Positions 17,799-26,953 of a stretch of DNA of 64,000 nt are shown here, one piece after another; positions within the stretch are counted from its first letter, which is position 1, and each line of letters begins with the position of its first letter. The stretch comes from Paracoccus bogoriensis (GTDB taxonomy: Bacteria; Pseudomonadota; Alphaproteobacteria; Rhodobacterales; Rhodobacteraceae): assembly GCF_019431455.1 (NCBI RefSeq), contig NZ_JAHYSR010000004.1, forward strand, positions 1 to 64,000, given 5' to 3'. Position numbers and translations under genes: made by a program. The notes under the pieces were generated by a model. The model saw only the letters and a list, made by a program, of their open reading frames with translations. It did no database searches and was not told the origin of the DNA.

Positions 17799-18348
17799 GC
17801 CTGGCACGACGGCGATTCTGCTGGCTGCCGGTGCGTCGCGGCGTTTCGGTCCCCAGGACAAGCTGCTGGCCCGCCATCGGGGCCAGCCCCTGATCGCCCA
17901 TGCCGCCGCCGCCCTCAGGGCAACGCGGCTTGCGCAGCGCATCGCGGTCATCGCCAATCCCGCGCTTGTTCCCCATCTCGGCGGCTTCCGGATTGTCACC
18001 CTGCCGCCCGGCACCGAGCCATCGCAATCCACCAGCCTGCGCGCGGGCCTGATGGCTGCGGGCCGACCCGGACGCCTGCTGATCGTGCTTGGCGACATGC
18101 CCGACATCACGCCCGCGCATCTGCTGGCGATCATCGGGCGCACGACAGCCGAGCAGCCCGCCGCCTCGACGAATGGCAGGGCGATCCTGCCTCCGGCGTG
18201 TTTCCCCGCTGCGATCCTGCCCCGGCTCGCAGCCCTGACCGGGGATCGCGGTGCCGCCAGCCTTCTTGCGGACCTGCCCGAGTCCCAGCGAATCGCCGCC
18301 CCCGACTTGCTGGCCGATATCGACCGGCCCAAGGATCTTGCGCCCTGA
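17791..18348 (+). CDS. MobA-like nucleotidyltransferase (molybdenum cofactor cytidylyltransferase family)
   Basis: The 185-residue Rossmann-type NTP transferase has the N-terminal LLAAGASRRFG and QDKLL motif and the LGDMPDITPAHL motif of MobA/MocA proteins. Placed directly after a molybdenum hydroxylase pair, it most likely adds CMP to molybdopterin for that enzyme. I propose a TTG start at 17791, 8 bp inside the end of iorB, because the fold begins only a few residues later. An earlier ATG at 17728 would add residues unlike the family. An XdhC-type chaperone gene is not seen next to it. Confidence 0.8.
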   Translation: MPEPGTTAILLAAGASRRFGPQDKLLARHRGQPLIAHAAAALRATRLAQRIAVIANPALVPHLGGFRIVTLPPGTEPSQSTSLRAGLMAAGRPGRLLIVLGDMPDITPAHLLAIIGRTTAEQPAASTNGRAILPPACFPAAILPRLAALTGDRGAASLLADLPESQRIAAPDLLADIDRPKDLAP

Positions 18349-18367
18349 ACCCTGCCGGGCAGAAGCA

Positions 18368-18410
18368 TCCCGCAGAGGGGCGGGGGGACGGCCCCCCGGT
18401 CGTTGCGGGA
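18368..18410. terminator. GC-rich hairpin between convergent genes
   Basis: TCCCGCA (18368-18374) pairs with TGCGGGA (18404-18410), and inside it GGGGGG pairs with CCCCCC. It sits between the MobA-like gene and the convergent aminotransferase, where a bidirectional terminator is expected. No T-run is present. Confidence 0.4.
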
Positions 18411-18416
18411 CGCAGA

Positions 18417-19787
18417 TCAGCCCAGCACCTCGGCGACAGCCTCGGCCGTCGCTTCGACGATGCGGTCGGCCTCGGCCTCGGTCAGGCACAAGGGCGGCGC
18501 AAAGCCCAGGATGTCGCCCTGCGGCATGGCCCGCGCAATCACGCCGCGCTTCAGCATCGCGGCGACGACCTTGGCGCCCTTGCCCTCGGAGGCATCGAAG
18601 AACCGTCGCGCCTCGCGGTCGGCCACCAGCTCGACCGCACACAGCATCCCTTCGCCGCGCACCTCGCCGACATGGGGGTGATTGCCAAGTGCCGCCTTCA
18701 TCCGCCGGTTCAGATAGGCGCCGACCCGGCCCGCATTCCCGACCAGCCCAAGCTCGTCGATCAGGGTCAGGTTGGCGATCCCTGCCGCCGCCCCGATGGG
18801 ATGGGCGGAATAGGTCCAGCCATGGCCCAGCACGCCGTTCTCGTCGGTGCCCTGTTCCAGCACCGTCCACATCCGTTCGCCCACGATGGTCGCCGATAGC
18901 GGCGCATAGGCGCTGGTCAGCCCCTTGGCGCAGGTGATCAGGTCCGGTTTCATGCCATAGTGATCGCTTCCGAACATCGTGCCGAGCCGCCCGAAGCCCG
19001 TGACCACCTCATCCGCGATCAGCAGGATGTCGTGGCGCGCCAGAACCTTCTGGATCGCCTCCCAGTAACCGGCCGGGGGCGGGACGATCCCACCGGTGCC
19101 CAGGATCGGCTCGCCGATGAAGGCCGCGATCGTGTCCGCACCTTCCGCCTCGATCAGCGCCTCCAGGCGTTCGACGCAATGGGCCGTGAAATCGGCCTCG
19201 GACATGGCGGGGTCGGGGCGGCGGAAGTAATAGGGCGCCTCGGTATGGATCACCTGCGCCAAGGGCAGGTCGAATTTCTTGTGAAACAGCTCCAGCCCGG
19301 TCAGGCTGCCCGTGACCAGGCCCGATCCGTGATAGCCGCGCCAGCGGCTGATGATCTTCTTCTTCTGCGGGCGGTTCAGGATGTTGTTGTAATACCAGAC
19401 CAGCTTGATGTTGGTCTCGTTCGCATCAGACCCGCCCAGGCCGAAATAGACCCGCGCCATGCCCTCGGGCGCGCGGTCCATCACCATCCTGGCCAGCGTG
19501 ATCGAGGCCTCGGAGCCATGCCCCGCATAGGCGTGGTAATAGGCCAGCTCATGCGCCTGTTTCGCGATCGCATCGGCGATCTCTTTGCGGCCGTAACCCA
19601 CGTTCACGCAGTAGAGCCCCGCGAAACCGTCCAGCAGGCGGTTGCCGTCGCGGTCGGTGATGTGGCAGCCCTCTCCGCCGGTGACGATGCGCTGCGGCGC
19701 CTCGCCGCGCGCGAATTGCGCCAGATGGGTCGAGGGATGCATGAAATTCTCGCGGTCCCATTTCGCCAGTTCGTCATTGGTCAGCAT
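18417..19787 (-). CDS. atf: class III aminotransferase, probable L-2,4-diaminobutyrate transaminase of ectoine breakdown
   Basis: The 456-residue PLP enzyme of the omega-aminotransferase group resembles SpuC and DoeD. The cofactor lysine is Lys288 in [11 protein letters not shown] and the PLP-nitrogen Asp is Asp259 in [13 protein letters not shown]. Its place after asnC and ssd matches the atf gene of the Ruegeria pomeroyi ectoine locus. The predicted job is to turn L-2,4-diaminobutyrate into aspartate semialdehyde. ATG 19787 has AAAGGA at good distance; a GTG at 19802 is a weaker choice. A putrescine or other omega-amine substrate cannot be excluded. Confidence 0.85.
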   Translation of the reverse strand: MLTNDELAKWDRENFMHPSTHLAQFARGEAPQRIVTGGEGCHITDRDGNRLLDGFAGLYCVNVGYGRKEIADAIAKQAHELAYYHAYAGHGSEASITLARMVMDRAPEGMARVYFGLGGSDANETNIKLVWYYNNILNRPQKKKIISRWRGYHGSGLVTGSLTGLELFHKKFDLPLAQVIHTEAPYYFRRPDPAMSEADFTAHCVERLEALIEAEGADTIAAFIGEPILGTGGIVPPPAGYWEAIQKVLARHDILLIADEVVTGFGRLGTMFGSDHYGMKPDLITCAKGLTSAYAPLSATIVGERMWTVLEQGTDENGVLGHGWTYSAHPIGAAAGIANLTLIDELGLVGNAGRVGAYLNRRMKAALGNHPHVGEVRGEGMLCAVELVADREARRFFDASEGKGAKVVAAMLKRGVIARAMPQGDILGFAPPLCLTEAEADRIVEATAEAVAEVLG

Positions 19788-19798
19788 GGCAGTTCCTT

Positions 19799-21256
19799 TC
19801 ACGCCCAGTCACGGCAGACATACTTGATTTCGGTAAAGGCCTCGAGGCCCTGGCGCGCGCCCTCGCGGCCGATACCCGATTGCTTCATGCCCCCGAAGGG
19901 GATCGGCGCGCCGGTGACCTTGGTGCGGTTCACCGCCACCATGCCGTATTGCAGCGCCCGGCTGAGGCGGTAGATGCGGCGCGGGTCCATGCTGTGGACA
20001 TAGGCGATCAGCCCGTATTCGCTGGCATTGGCGCGGGCGATGACCTCTCCCTCGGTGTCGAAGGGGGTCAGGGCGGCGACAGGGCCGAAGGTTTCCTCGC
20101 GCATGATCGCGGCATCGTCGGGCACATCGGCCAGCACGGTGGCCTTGTAGAACAGCGGACCCAGTTCCGACGCGACACCGCCTCCGGTCAGCAGCCGCGC
20201 GCCGCGTGCCACCGCATCATCCACATGGGCCTGCTGCTTGGCGACCTGCCGGTCATGGATCAGCGGACCCAGATCGGCATCCTCGATCCCCGGCGCCAGG
20301 CGCAAGCCTTGGACGGCGGCGGTGAAACGGGCGCAGAACTCGTCATAGATGGGCCGGTGGATGTAGAAGCGGTTGGCGCCGAGGCAATCCTGCCCGGTCG
20401 TGGCGAACTTGGCCTTGATCGCCTCGGCGACGGCGCGGTCCAGGTCGGCGTCCTGAAAGACGATGAAGGGCGCGTGCCCGCCCAGTTCCAGCACCAGCCG
20501 CTTGACGGTGTCGGCCGATTGGCGATAGAGCAGCCGCCCCACCTCGGTCGAGCCAGTGAAGGACAGCGCACGCACCCGTGCATCCGCGGTCCATTCGCCG
20601 ACGATGGTGGCGGCATCGCCGATCACCGTGTTCACCACGCCGTCGGGGAACCCCGCCCGCCGCGCCAGCACCGCCAGCGCCAGCGCCGACAGGGGCGTTT
20701 CCGCCGAGGGGTGGATGACCACCGTGCAGCCCGCGCCAAGGGCGGCGGCGGCCTTGCGGGTGATCATCGCGCAGGGGAAGTTCCAAGGCGTCACCAGCGC
20801 TGCCACGCCCACGGGCTCGCGCCACAGCTCCATCTCGGCATCGGGCAGGTGGCTGGTCACGCCCTCGATATTGGGGCGCAAGGCCTCCTCGGCATAGAAC
20901 TGCACGAAGCTGGCGGCATAGTCGATCTCGGCCCGCGCTTCGGAGATGGGCTTGCCCTGCTCGGCGACCATGATCCGGGCCAGATCCTCGCGGGCGGCCA
21001 GGATCAGAGCGTGCCAGCGATGCAGGATCGCGGCGCGATTCTGGGGCAGCATCGAGGCCCAGCCGGCAAAGGCATCCTGCGCGGCATCCACGGCGGCGCG
21101 GGCGCCGGTCTGATCGCTGATGCGGACCTGCGCGACGACCGCGCCGGTGGCGGGGTCGCGCACGGCCAGCCGCCCCTCGGCCGGGAAATCGCCCGCGCCG
21201 GGCAGCAGCGCGGGATCGGTCAGGCTTTCGGTCAGGCTTGTCTGGTGATCCAGCAT
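19799..21256 (-). CDS. ssd: aldehyde dehydrogenase, probable aspartate-semialdehyde dehydrogenase of ectoine breakdown
   Basis: The 485-residue NAD(P)-dependent ALDH is annotated in most genomes as succinate-semialdehyde dehydrogenase. The catalytic Cys291 lies in [12 protein letters not shown], the general base Glu257 in LELGGHAPF, and Asn159 in TPWNFP. In this locus it should oxidise aspartate semialdehyde to aspartate (DoeC-like), the last step of ectoine catabolism. The conserved Lys of the KPSEETP nucleotide-binding loop is replaced by His182 (IHPSAETP), which may affect NAD/NADP choice. It lies between asnC and atf in one minus-strand operon. Confidence 0.87.
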   Translation of the reverse strand: MLDHQTSLTESLTDPALLPGAGDFPAEGRLAVRDPATGAVVAQVRISDQTGARAAVDAAQDAFAGWASMLPQNRAAILHRWHALILAAREDLARIMVAEQGKPISEARAEIDYAASFVQFYAEEALRPNIEGVTSHLPDAEMELWREPVGVAALVTPWNFPCAMITRKAAAALGAGCTVVIHPSAETPLSALALAVLARRAGFPDGVVNTVIGDAATIVGEWTADARVRALSFTGSTEVGRLLYRQSADTVKRLVLELGGHAPFIVFQDADLDRAVAEAIKAKFATTGQDCLGANRFYIHRPIYDEFCARFTAAVQGLRLAPGIEDADLGPLIHDRQVAKQQAHVDDAVARGARLLTGGGVASELGPLFYKATVLADVPDDAAIMREETFGPVAALTPFDTEGEVIARANASEYGLIAYVHSMDPRRIYRLSRALQYGMVAVNRTKVTGAPIPFGGMKQSGIGREGARQGLEAFTEIKYVCRDWA

Positions 21257-21328
21257 GGCAAATCTCCTTTACAGGGCCATGATGGGGGCAAGGGCAGGGG
21301 AAATATCCCTGAAGATCACCCGCGCGGC

Positions 21329-21372
21329 AGAGGATTTCTCTGCCCGTCTGGGCCGGGGCCGAGAAATCCTCT
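21329..21372. promoter_or_regulatory. 12-bp perfect inverted repeat between asnC and ssd
   Basis: AGAGGATTTCTC (21329-21340) and GAGAAATCCTCT (21361-21372) are perfect inverted copies separated by 20 GC-rich bases. The second arm overlaps the asnC stop codon. In the asnC mRNA it would form a 12-bp stem with no U-run. It could instead be an operator, as AsnC/Lrp proteins bind AT-rich dyads. Confidence 0.6.
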
Positions 21373-21856
21373 AGCCCAGCAGCGCGGTGGCGGGGGGCAG
21401 ATCCTTGACGGGCTTGGTCACGATATAGCTGAAATAGCGCCTCAGCCCGGCGCGGCTTTCCAGCAGCCCGTCCATCAGGGCCTGAAAGGCCGCCACGTCG
21501 CGGGCGACCACATGCAGCAGGTAATCGAAGCCCCCGCCGATGGCCCAGCAGCCGGTCACGGCCTCGGTCCGGGCGATCACGCGTTCGAAGATCTGGAAGC
21601 TTTCGGCCCGGTGGCTGTCCAGTTCGACGGTGACAAAGACCTGCACATGCGGCCCAAGCGTGGCCAGGTCGATCTGGGCGCGGTAGCCACGGATCAGCCC
21701 GGCCTGTTCCAGCCGCCGCATCCTCTCCCAGCAGGGGGTCGGCGACAGGTTCACCCGCGCGGCCAGTTCCGTCTTGGCGATGCGCCCTTCGCGCGAGAGC
21801 ACCGCCAGAATGGCGATATCGCGGTCGTCAAGACGGAGGGCGCGGGGCGAAATCAT
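21371..21856 (-). CDS. asnC: Lrp/AsnC family transcriptional regulator of the ectoine locus
   Basis: The 161-residue regulator has an N-terminal winged helix-turn-helix (LDDRDIAILAVLSREGRIAKTEL, read in two parts around residues 9-45) and a C-terminal RAM effector domain (VFVTVELDSH...GCWAIGGGFDYLL). Feast/famine regulators of this type sense amino acids. An AsnC protein is a fixed member of ectoine catabolic clusters, next to enuR. It diverges from enuR with 64 bp between starts. ATG 21856 is chosen over 21892 because the family usually begins about 10 residues before the helix-turn-helix. Confidence 0.9.
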   Translation of the reverse strand: MISPRALRLDDRDIAILAVLSREGRIAKTELAARVNLSPTPCWERMRRLEQAGLIRGYRAQIDLATLGPHVQVFVTVELDSHRAESFQIFERVIARTEAVTGCWAIGGGFDYLLHVVARDVAAFQALMDGLLESRAGLRRYFSYIVTKPVKDLPPATALLG

Positions 21857-21920
21857 GGTCCCGGTTCTTTCCGCAGGCGCACGGCTTGTCAATCGCCCGG
21901 TCTGGCGCGATCCTTAACGC

Positions 21921-23282
21921 ATGTCGCATTGGCCGCTTCGCAAGGAAGACATCACCCGCCCCGCCTATCGCAGTCTGGCCCAGGGGATTGCGGCGGCCAT
22001 CGATTCGGGCAGCCTGCGTCCCGGCCAGCGCCTGCCACCGCATCGCGACCTGGCCTGGCAGCTTGGCCTTTCGGTCCAGACCGTCAGCCGCGCCTATGAA
22101 GAACTGATCCGCGCCGACCTGATCTCGGGCGAGGTGGGGCGGGGCAGTTTCGTGAAATCCGGCCCGCGCGAGACGATCGAGGTGCCGTGGTTCCGCGCCC
22201 CCACCGACCGGCCGCCGATCGACCTGTCGATGATGACGCCGGTCGCGCTGCCGCAGATCCGCACGGCCTGGGCCGAAAGCCTGGTGCGCGTGGCCGGGCG
22301 CCTGCCCGATCCGGCGATGCTGTCCTTTCGCCCTCGCCAGACCATGTCGCTTTACGGCGGTATGGCGGCGTCATGGCTGGCGCGCTGCGGCATGGTCGTG
22401 CCCGCGCAGCGCATCCTGATCACCAACGGCACCACGCCCGCGATGTTCGTCGCGCTGATGACCGTGGCCCAGCCCGGCGACATCATCGCGACCGAGGCTG
22501 TGACCTGCCACACGCTGAAACCCGCCGCCAAGCATCTGCATCTGCGCCTGCGCGGCATACCCGATGACGGGGCGGGCATGGACCCCGACGCGCTGGAGGC
22601 CGCCGCGCGGGCCTCGGGCGGACGCATGAAGGCGGTGTTCCTGCTGCCCTCGGGGGGCGGGCCGCTGGCGCGGATCATGGATCGGGACCGGCGCGAGGCG
22701 CTGGCCCGCGCAGCGACGCGGGCGGGGTTGGCGATCCTGGAAAGCGACCCGACCGGGCCGATTCCGCCACGCCGCCCGGCGGCCCTGGCCAGCCATGCCC
22801 CGGACCGCAGCTTCTACTTCACCGGCCTGTCGAAATGCCTGTCGCCCGGTCTGAGACTGGGTTTTCTGGCCATGCCGGAAGCCATGGCCGAGGCCGCGCT
22901 GAATCGGCATCTGTCGATGTCCTGGATGGCGACGCCGCTGATGGCCGAGATTGCGCAGGACTGGATTACCGGCGGCACTGCCGATGCGCTGATCGAGGCG
23001 CAGCGCGCCGAACTGACCCAGCGCAACCGCATGGTGCAGCGGATCCTGGGTGCGCAGACGCAGGGTTTTCCCCATGGCCTGCATCGCTGGCTGACCCTGC
23101 CCGCCGATGCCGACGAGGCCGAGACGCTGGCCCACGCCCTGTCCCACCAGATCGCGCTGGCCCCCGGGGCGGGCTTTGCCACCCTGCCTGCGCCCCCCGC
23201 CCTGCGGCTGTCCATCGGGGCCGCCAGCATGCGCGAACTGGAACAGGCGTTGCGCATCCTGTCGGCAATCCTGCCCCGCTGA
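21921..23282 (+). CDS. enuR: EnuR, MocR/GntR-type PLP-dependent regulator of ectoine use
   Basis: The 453-residue regulator has an N-terminal GntR winged helix (residues about 12-78, with LPPHRDLAWQLGLSVQTVSRAY) and a C-terminal aminotransferase-like domain. The PLP-binding lysine is Lys305 in TGLSKCLSPGLRLGF. From the EnuR family it is known that PLP bound to this lysine captures an ectoine breakdown intermediate, N-acetyl-diaminobutyrate or diaminobutyrate, and relieves repression. Immediately downstream are uehABC, usp and eutABCDE, the arrangement of R. pomeroyi. Repression of uehA is inferred from the dyads at 23293-23371. Confidence 0.92.
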   Translation: MSHWPLRKEDITRPAYRSLAQGIAAAIDSGSLRPGQRLPPHRDLAWQLGLSVQTVSRAYEELIRADLISGEVGRGSFVKSGPRETIEVPWFRAPTDRPPIDLSMMTPVALPQIRTAWAESLVRVAGRLPDPAMLSFRPRQTMSLYGGMAASWLARCGMVVPAQRILITNGTTPAMFVALMTVAQPGDIIATEAVTCHTLKPAAKHLHLRLRGIPDDGAGMDPDALEAAARASGGRMKAVFLLPSGGGPLARIMDRDRREALARAATRAGLAILESDPTGPIPPRRPAALASHAPDRSFYFTGLSKCLSPGLRLGFLAMPEAMAEAALNRHLSMSWMATPLMAEIAQDWITGGTADALIEAQRAELTQRNRMVQRILGAQTQGFPHGLHRWLTLPADADEAETLAHALSHQIALAPGAGFATLPAPPALRLSIGAASMRELEQALRILSAILPR

Positions 23283-23292
23283 ACGGCAGGTC

Positions 23293-23371
23293 TGTCATGA
23301 CAATCCCGACGGCAGTTTGACTCGGTCCTCGAAAATTGTCATGATTTAATATATGAATTGACTTGAATTCA
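23293..23371. promoter_or_regulatory. candidate EnuR operator region upstream of uehA
   Basis: TGTCATGA occurs twice in the same direction (23293-23300 and 23337-23344). The start-to-start distance is 44 bp, about four helical turns. The first copy is part of the palindrome TGTCATGACA. A further inverted repeat, TGAATT-6 nt-AATTCA, spans 23354-23371. The stretch is AT-rich compared with its surroundings and lies 110-190 bp before uehA. Confidence 0.5.
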
Positions 23372-23480
23372 GCTTGCGCAGAACTCTTTGCCCAAGCCGG
23401 AGCGGGCGATTGCAGCCCCGAATCCTGCAACCCGAGGGCTGGCCACGACTTGGCGAAAGCCCCCACCAACAGGAGAAGAC

Positions 23481-24488
23481 ATGACCATCAAGACCCTGAC
23501 CGCCGCCAGTGCCGCGGCGTTGATCATCGGTGCCGGAACGGCCATGGCCGACACGTGGCGCTATGCCTTCGAAGAGGCGCTCGACGAGGTGCAGGGCGTC
23601 TTTGCGCAGAAGTTCAAGGAAGAAATCGAGGCGAATTCGGATTATGAGGTCCAGCTGTTCCCCTTTGGCACGCTTGGCGAATCCGACAATATCCTGGAAC
23701 AGACGCAGGCGGGCATCCTGCAATTCGTCAATCAGTCGCCCGGCTTCACCGGCGCGTTGATCCCCGAGGCGCAGGTCTTCTTCGTCCCCTACCTGCTGCC
23801 CGAGGACGAAGATCAGCTGGTCCGCTTCTTCCGCGAATCCGAAACGATCAACCGCATCTTTCCCGAGCTTTATGCCGAGCAGGGGCTTGAGCTTCTGACC
23901 ATGTATCCCGAGGGCGAGGTGATGCTGACCACCGACCGCCCCGTGACCAGCCCCGCCGACCTGAACGACGTGAAGGTCCGCGTGATGACGAACCCGCTGC
24001 TGGTCTCGAGCTATCAGGCCTTTGGCGCGACGCCCACGCCGCTGCCTTGGGGCGAGGTCTATGGCGGGCTTCAGACCGGCATTATCGACGGTCAGGAAAA
24101 CCCGGCCTTCTTCATCGAATCCACGCGGATGTATGAAGTGACCGACCATATCACCCGGCTTGGCCACAACAACTTCACCACCGCGCTGATGGCCAACAAG
24201 GACTTCTTCGACGGGCTGTCCGAAGAGGATCAGACCCTGATCCGCAATGCGACCGCAGCGGCCTTCGATCATATCATCGAATACCAGCAGGGCCTGACCG
24301 AGGCATCGCTGGAACGGATCATGCAGGCCAAGCCCTCGATGACCATTACAACCCTGACCGAGGAACAGCGCGCCCCCTTCCGGGCCACGGCCGAACAGGT
24401 CGAGGCGACCTTTCTCGAGATCGGCGGACCGCGCGCGCAAGAGGTGCTGGACCAGATGAAGGCCGATCTTGAGGCAGCCGCCCAGTGA
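23481..24488 (+). CDS. uehA: TRAP transporter substrate-binding protein for ectoine/hydroxyectoine
   Basis: The 335-residue periplasmic binding protein of the DctP family has a cleaved signal peptide ([18 protein letters not shown], cut before [10 protein letters not shown]). The family arginine motif region is seen in [11 protein letters not shown], and [14 protein letters not shown] is typical of DctP proteins. Position after enuR and before eut genes identifies it as UehA. ATG 23481 is preceded by AGGAGAAG. A strong hairpin follows the gene and may protect the upstream mRNA so that the binding protein is made in excess. Confidence 0.92.
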   Translation: MTIKTLTAASAAALIIGAGTAMADTWRYAFEEALDEVQGVFAQKFKEEIEANSDYEVQLFPFGTLGESDNILEQTQAGILQFVNQSPGFTGALIPEAQVFFVPYLLPEDEDQLVRFFRESETINRIFPELYAEQGLELLTMYPEGEVMLTTDRPVTSPADLNDVKVRVMTNPLLVSSYQAFGATPTPLPWGEVYGGLQTGIIDGQENPAFFIESTRMYEVTDHITRLGHNNFTTALMANKDFFDGLSEEDQTLIRNATAAAFDHIIEYQQGLTEASLERIMQAKPSMTITTLTEEQRAPFRATAEQVEATFLEIGGPRAQEVLDQMKADLEAAAQ

Positions 24489-24495
24489 CGCATTC

Positions 24496-24522
24496 CCGGC
24501 CGGCCCCGCATGGGCCGGTCGG
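24496..24522 (+). repeat. intercistronic hairpin after uehA
   Basis: CCGGCCGGCCC (24496-24506) and GGGCCGGTCGG (24512-24522) form an 11-bp stem with one G-T pair and a 5-nt loop. There is no T-run, so mRNA stabilisation or partial termination before the permease genes is likelier than full termination. Confidence 0.55.
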
Positions 24523-24546
24523 AACCAGAACCCCGGAATCGTCTGC

Positions 24547-25209
24547 ATGTCGAACACCACGCCGCCTCCCGGCCCGCCCGCGACCGACCGCCCCGTCGCC
24601 GAGGCGGGGGCCGAAATGCCTTCGGTCGGGGCCGAGGATATCGACGACCGCGCCTATCGGTCCGGCTTGCCCGGCCCTCTGGGTTGGCTGGATCAGGGCA
24701 TCGCGCGGCTGGAATCGGTGCTGCTGGCGCTTGGCGTCCTGGCGATGGCGGCCAATACCTGCGCCAATGTCGTCGGGCGCTATCTGTTCGGCCAGTCGCT
24801 CTACTGGTCCGAGGAACTCAATCAGGCGCTGATCATCCTGATCACCTTCGCGGGCATCTCTTATGCCGCGCGGCACGGGCGGCACATCCGCATGTCGGCC
24901 TTCTTCGACATGCTGCCATTCCGGGCGCGCAAGCTGGCGATGGTGCTGATCTCGGCCATCACGGCGGCGCTGCTCTTGGGGCTTGCCTGGTATGCCTATC
25001 AGTATGTCGCCACGCAGGCGGCGCGGGGCCGGGTCATGCCCGCCCTGCGCATCCCGAACTGGTGGATCCTGGTCTGGGTGCCTCTGGGCTTCTTCCTGAC
25101 CGGGCTGCAATACGCGCTGACGGCGATCCGGAACCTCATCGACCCCGCCATCTGGCTGTCCACCAGCACGCTGGAGGGTTACGACGACAACCGCGAGGAA
25201 GAGGTCTAG
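24547..25209 (+). CDS. uehB: TRAP transporter small permease for ectoine/hydroxyectoine
   Basis: The 220-residue DctQ-type membrane protein has a soluble N-terminal stretch of about 45 residues and then four membrane helices. The family signature [18 protein letters not shown] and the RHGRHIRM loop are present. It pairs with the large DctM subunit, which starts 3 bp downstream, to form the membrane part of the sodium-driven importer. ATG 24547 is used; no strong Shine-Dalgarno is seen. Confidence 0.9.
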   Translation: MSNTTPPPGPPATDRPVAEAGAEMPSVGAEDIDDRAYRSGLPGPLGWLDQGIARLESVLLALGVLAMAANTCANVVGRYLFGQSLYWSEELNQALIILITFAGISYAARHGRHIRMSAFFDMLPFRARKLAMVLISAITAALLLGLAWYAYQYVATQAARGRVMPALRIPNWWILVWVPLGFFLTGLQYALTAIRNLIDPAIWLSTSTLEGYDDNREEEV

Positions 25210-25212
25210 GCC

Positions 25213-26496
25213 ATGACCATCGCCATTCTGGGAACCATGGTCGTCCTGTTGCTGATCGGCTTTCCGATGATGGTGCCCCTGATCATCGGCGCGATCGTGG
25301 GCTTTGTCGGAATCTTCGGCGGGCTTGGTCAGATGCCGACGCTGGTCCAGCAGATCATCGCGGGCATCCAGCCCGCCAGCCTGATCGCGGTGCCGATGTT
25401 CATCCTGGCCGCCGACATCATGACGCGCGGCCAGTCGGCGGGTCGGCTGATCGATCTGGTCATGGCCTTTCTGGGTCATCTCAAGGGCGGGCTTGCGATC
25501 TCGACCGCAGGGGCCTGCACGATGTTCGGCGCGGTCTCGGGCTCGACCCAAGCGACGGTGGTGGCGGTGGGCGGCCCCTTGCGCCCGCGCCTGCTGAAGG
25601 CGGGCTACAGCGACAAGTTCACGCTGGCGCTGATCATCAACGCCTCCGACATCGCATTCCTGATCCCGCCCTCGATCGGGATGATCATCTACGGCGTCGT
25701 CTCGGGCACCTCGATTTCGGAACTGTTCATTGCGGGGCTGGGGCCGGGGCTGCTGATCCTGCTGCTGTTCTCGATCTACGCCTATATCTATGCCGTCCGC
25801 CACAATGTCCCGACCGAGCCGCCCGCGACGTGGCGCGAACGCGGCCGCGCCCTGCGCCGCGCGCTGTGGCCCCTGGGCTTTCCCGTCATCATCATCGGCG
25901 GCATCTATGGCGGCGTCTTTTCCCCCACCGAGGCGGCGGCGGCCTGCGTCCTCTATGCGCTGTTCCTGGAAATGATCGTCTTTCGGGAAATGACGCCGAA
26001 AGAGCTTTACGCGACGGCGAAATCGACCGGGCTGATCACGGCCGTCGTCTTCATCCTGGTCGGCGCGGGGGCGGCCTTCAGCTACATCATCAGCTTCGCG
26101 CAGATCCCGCAGGCGGTGCTGGGCGGCATCGGCATCGACGGGATGGGGCCCTACGGGGTGCTGTTCACCATCTCGATCGCCTTCTTCATCGCCTGCATGT
26201 TCGTCGATCCGATCGTGGTCATCCTGATCCTGGTGCCGATCTTCGCGCCGGTGGTGCAGGCGACGGGGCTTGACCCGGTGCTGGTCGGCACGATCATCAC
26301 GCTGCAGGTCGCCATCGGCAGCGCCACGCCGCCCTTCGGTTGCGACATCTTCACCGCCATCGCCGTCTTCAAGCGCCCCTATGCCGAGGTGGTCAAGGGC
26401 ACGCCCCCCTTCATCCTGATCCTGCTGACCGTGTCGGTCCTGCTGATCTTCTTCCCCCAGATCGCGCTGTTCCTGCGCGACCTTGCCTTCAGGTAG
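25213..26496 (+). CDS. uehC: TRAP transporter large permease for ectoine/hydroxyectoine
   Basis: The 427-residue DctM-type transport subunit has about 12 membrane segments and the TRAP signatures PASLIAVPMFILAADIM, GAVSGSTQATVVAVG and LIIPPS-like LIPPSIGMIIYG. It moves the substrate delivered by UehA across the inner membrane. It starts at ATG 25213, directly after uehB, and the stress-protein gene follows 4 bp later. Confidence 0.93.
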   Translation: MTIAILGTMVVLLLIGFPMMVPLIIGAIVGFVGIFGGLGQMPTLVQQIIAGIQPASLIAVPMFILAADIMTRGQSAGRLIDLVMAFLGHLKGGLAISTAGACTMFGAVSGSTQATVVAVGGPLRPRLLKAGYSDKFTLALIINASDIAFLIPPSIGMIIYGVVSGTSISELFIAGLGPGLLILLLFSIYAYIYAVRHNVPTEPPATWRERGRALRRALWPLGFPVIIIGGIYGGVFSPTEAAAACVLYALFLEMIVFREMTPKELYATAKSTGLITAVVFILVGAGAAFSYIISFAQIPQAVLGGIGIDGMGPYGVLFTISIAFFIACMFVDPIVVILILVPIFAPVVQATGLDPVLVGTIITLQVAIGSATPPFGCDIFTAIAVFKRPYAEVVKGTPPFILILLTVSVLLIFFPQIALFLRDLAFR

Positions 26497-26500
26497 GCCG

Positions 26501-26941
26501 ATGTTCTCGCGTATCCTCATCCCCTATGACGGCTCGACCGGGGCGGAACGCGCGCTGGTCAAGGCGGCGGAACTGGCGAAGCTCTGCGGCGCGCGGGTCG
26601 TGGTGCTGACCGTCTATCGCCATCATTCGATGCTGGAAGCGTCGCTGTCGATGGTGCGCGGCGCCGCCGAGCCGGGGCATCTGGACGATGCGATGCGCAG
26701 CCATGCCCGCGATGCGGCCGATTACGCCAAGAGCCTTGTCCGCGATGCGGGCGTGGCCGAGGTCAGCGCCTTCATCCGCGCGGGCCAGCCTGCCCGCACC
26801 ATCGTCGCCGTCGCGCGAGAGAAGGATTGCGACCTGATCGTGCTGGGCTCGCGCGGGCTTGGCGCGACCGAGGGCTATCTGCTGGGCTCGGTCAGTCACA
26901 AGGTAACGGGGCTGGCGCCCTGTCCCGTCATGGTCGTCTGA
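26501..26941 (+). CDS. usp: universal stress protein of the ectoine locus
   Basis: The 146-residue UspA-family protein has the N-terminal ILIPYDGS and the ATP-binding pattern GSRGLGATEGYLLGSVSHKV (G-x2-G-x9-G-S). Proteins at this place in TRAP operons, such as TeaD beside TeaABC of Halomonas, bind ATP and moderate transporter activity; the same role is inferred here. It overlaps no neighbour but is tightly packed between uehC and eutA. Confidence 0.92.
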   Translation: MFSRILIPYDGSTGAERALVKAAELAKLCGARVVVLTVYRHHSMLEASLSMVRGAAEPGHLDDAMRSHARDAADYAKSLVRDAGVAEVSAFIRAGQPARTIVAVAREKDCDLIVLGSRGLGATEGYLLGSVSHKVTGLAPCPVMVV

Positions 26942-26953
26942 AAGGAAATTCCG

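Noticed and set aside
24346-26520. Open minus-strand frame of about 724 codons opposite the TRAP permeases
   Set aside because: The product is rich in Asp, Arg, His and Gln repeats typical of antisense to membrane-protein genes; the plus-strand genes are unmistakable.
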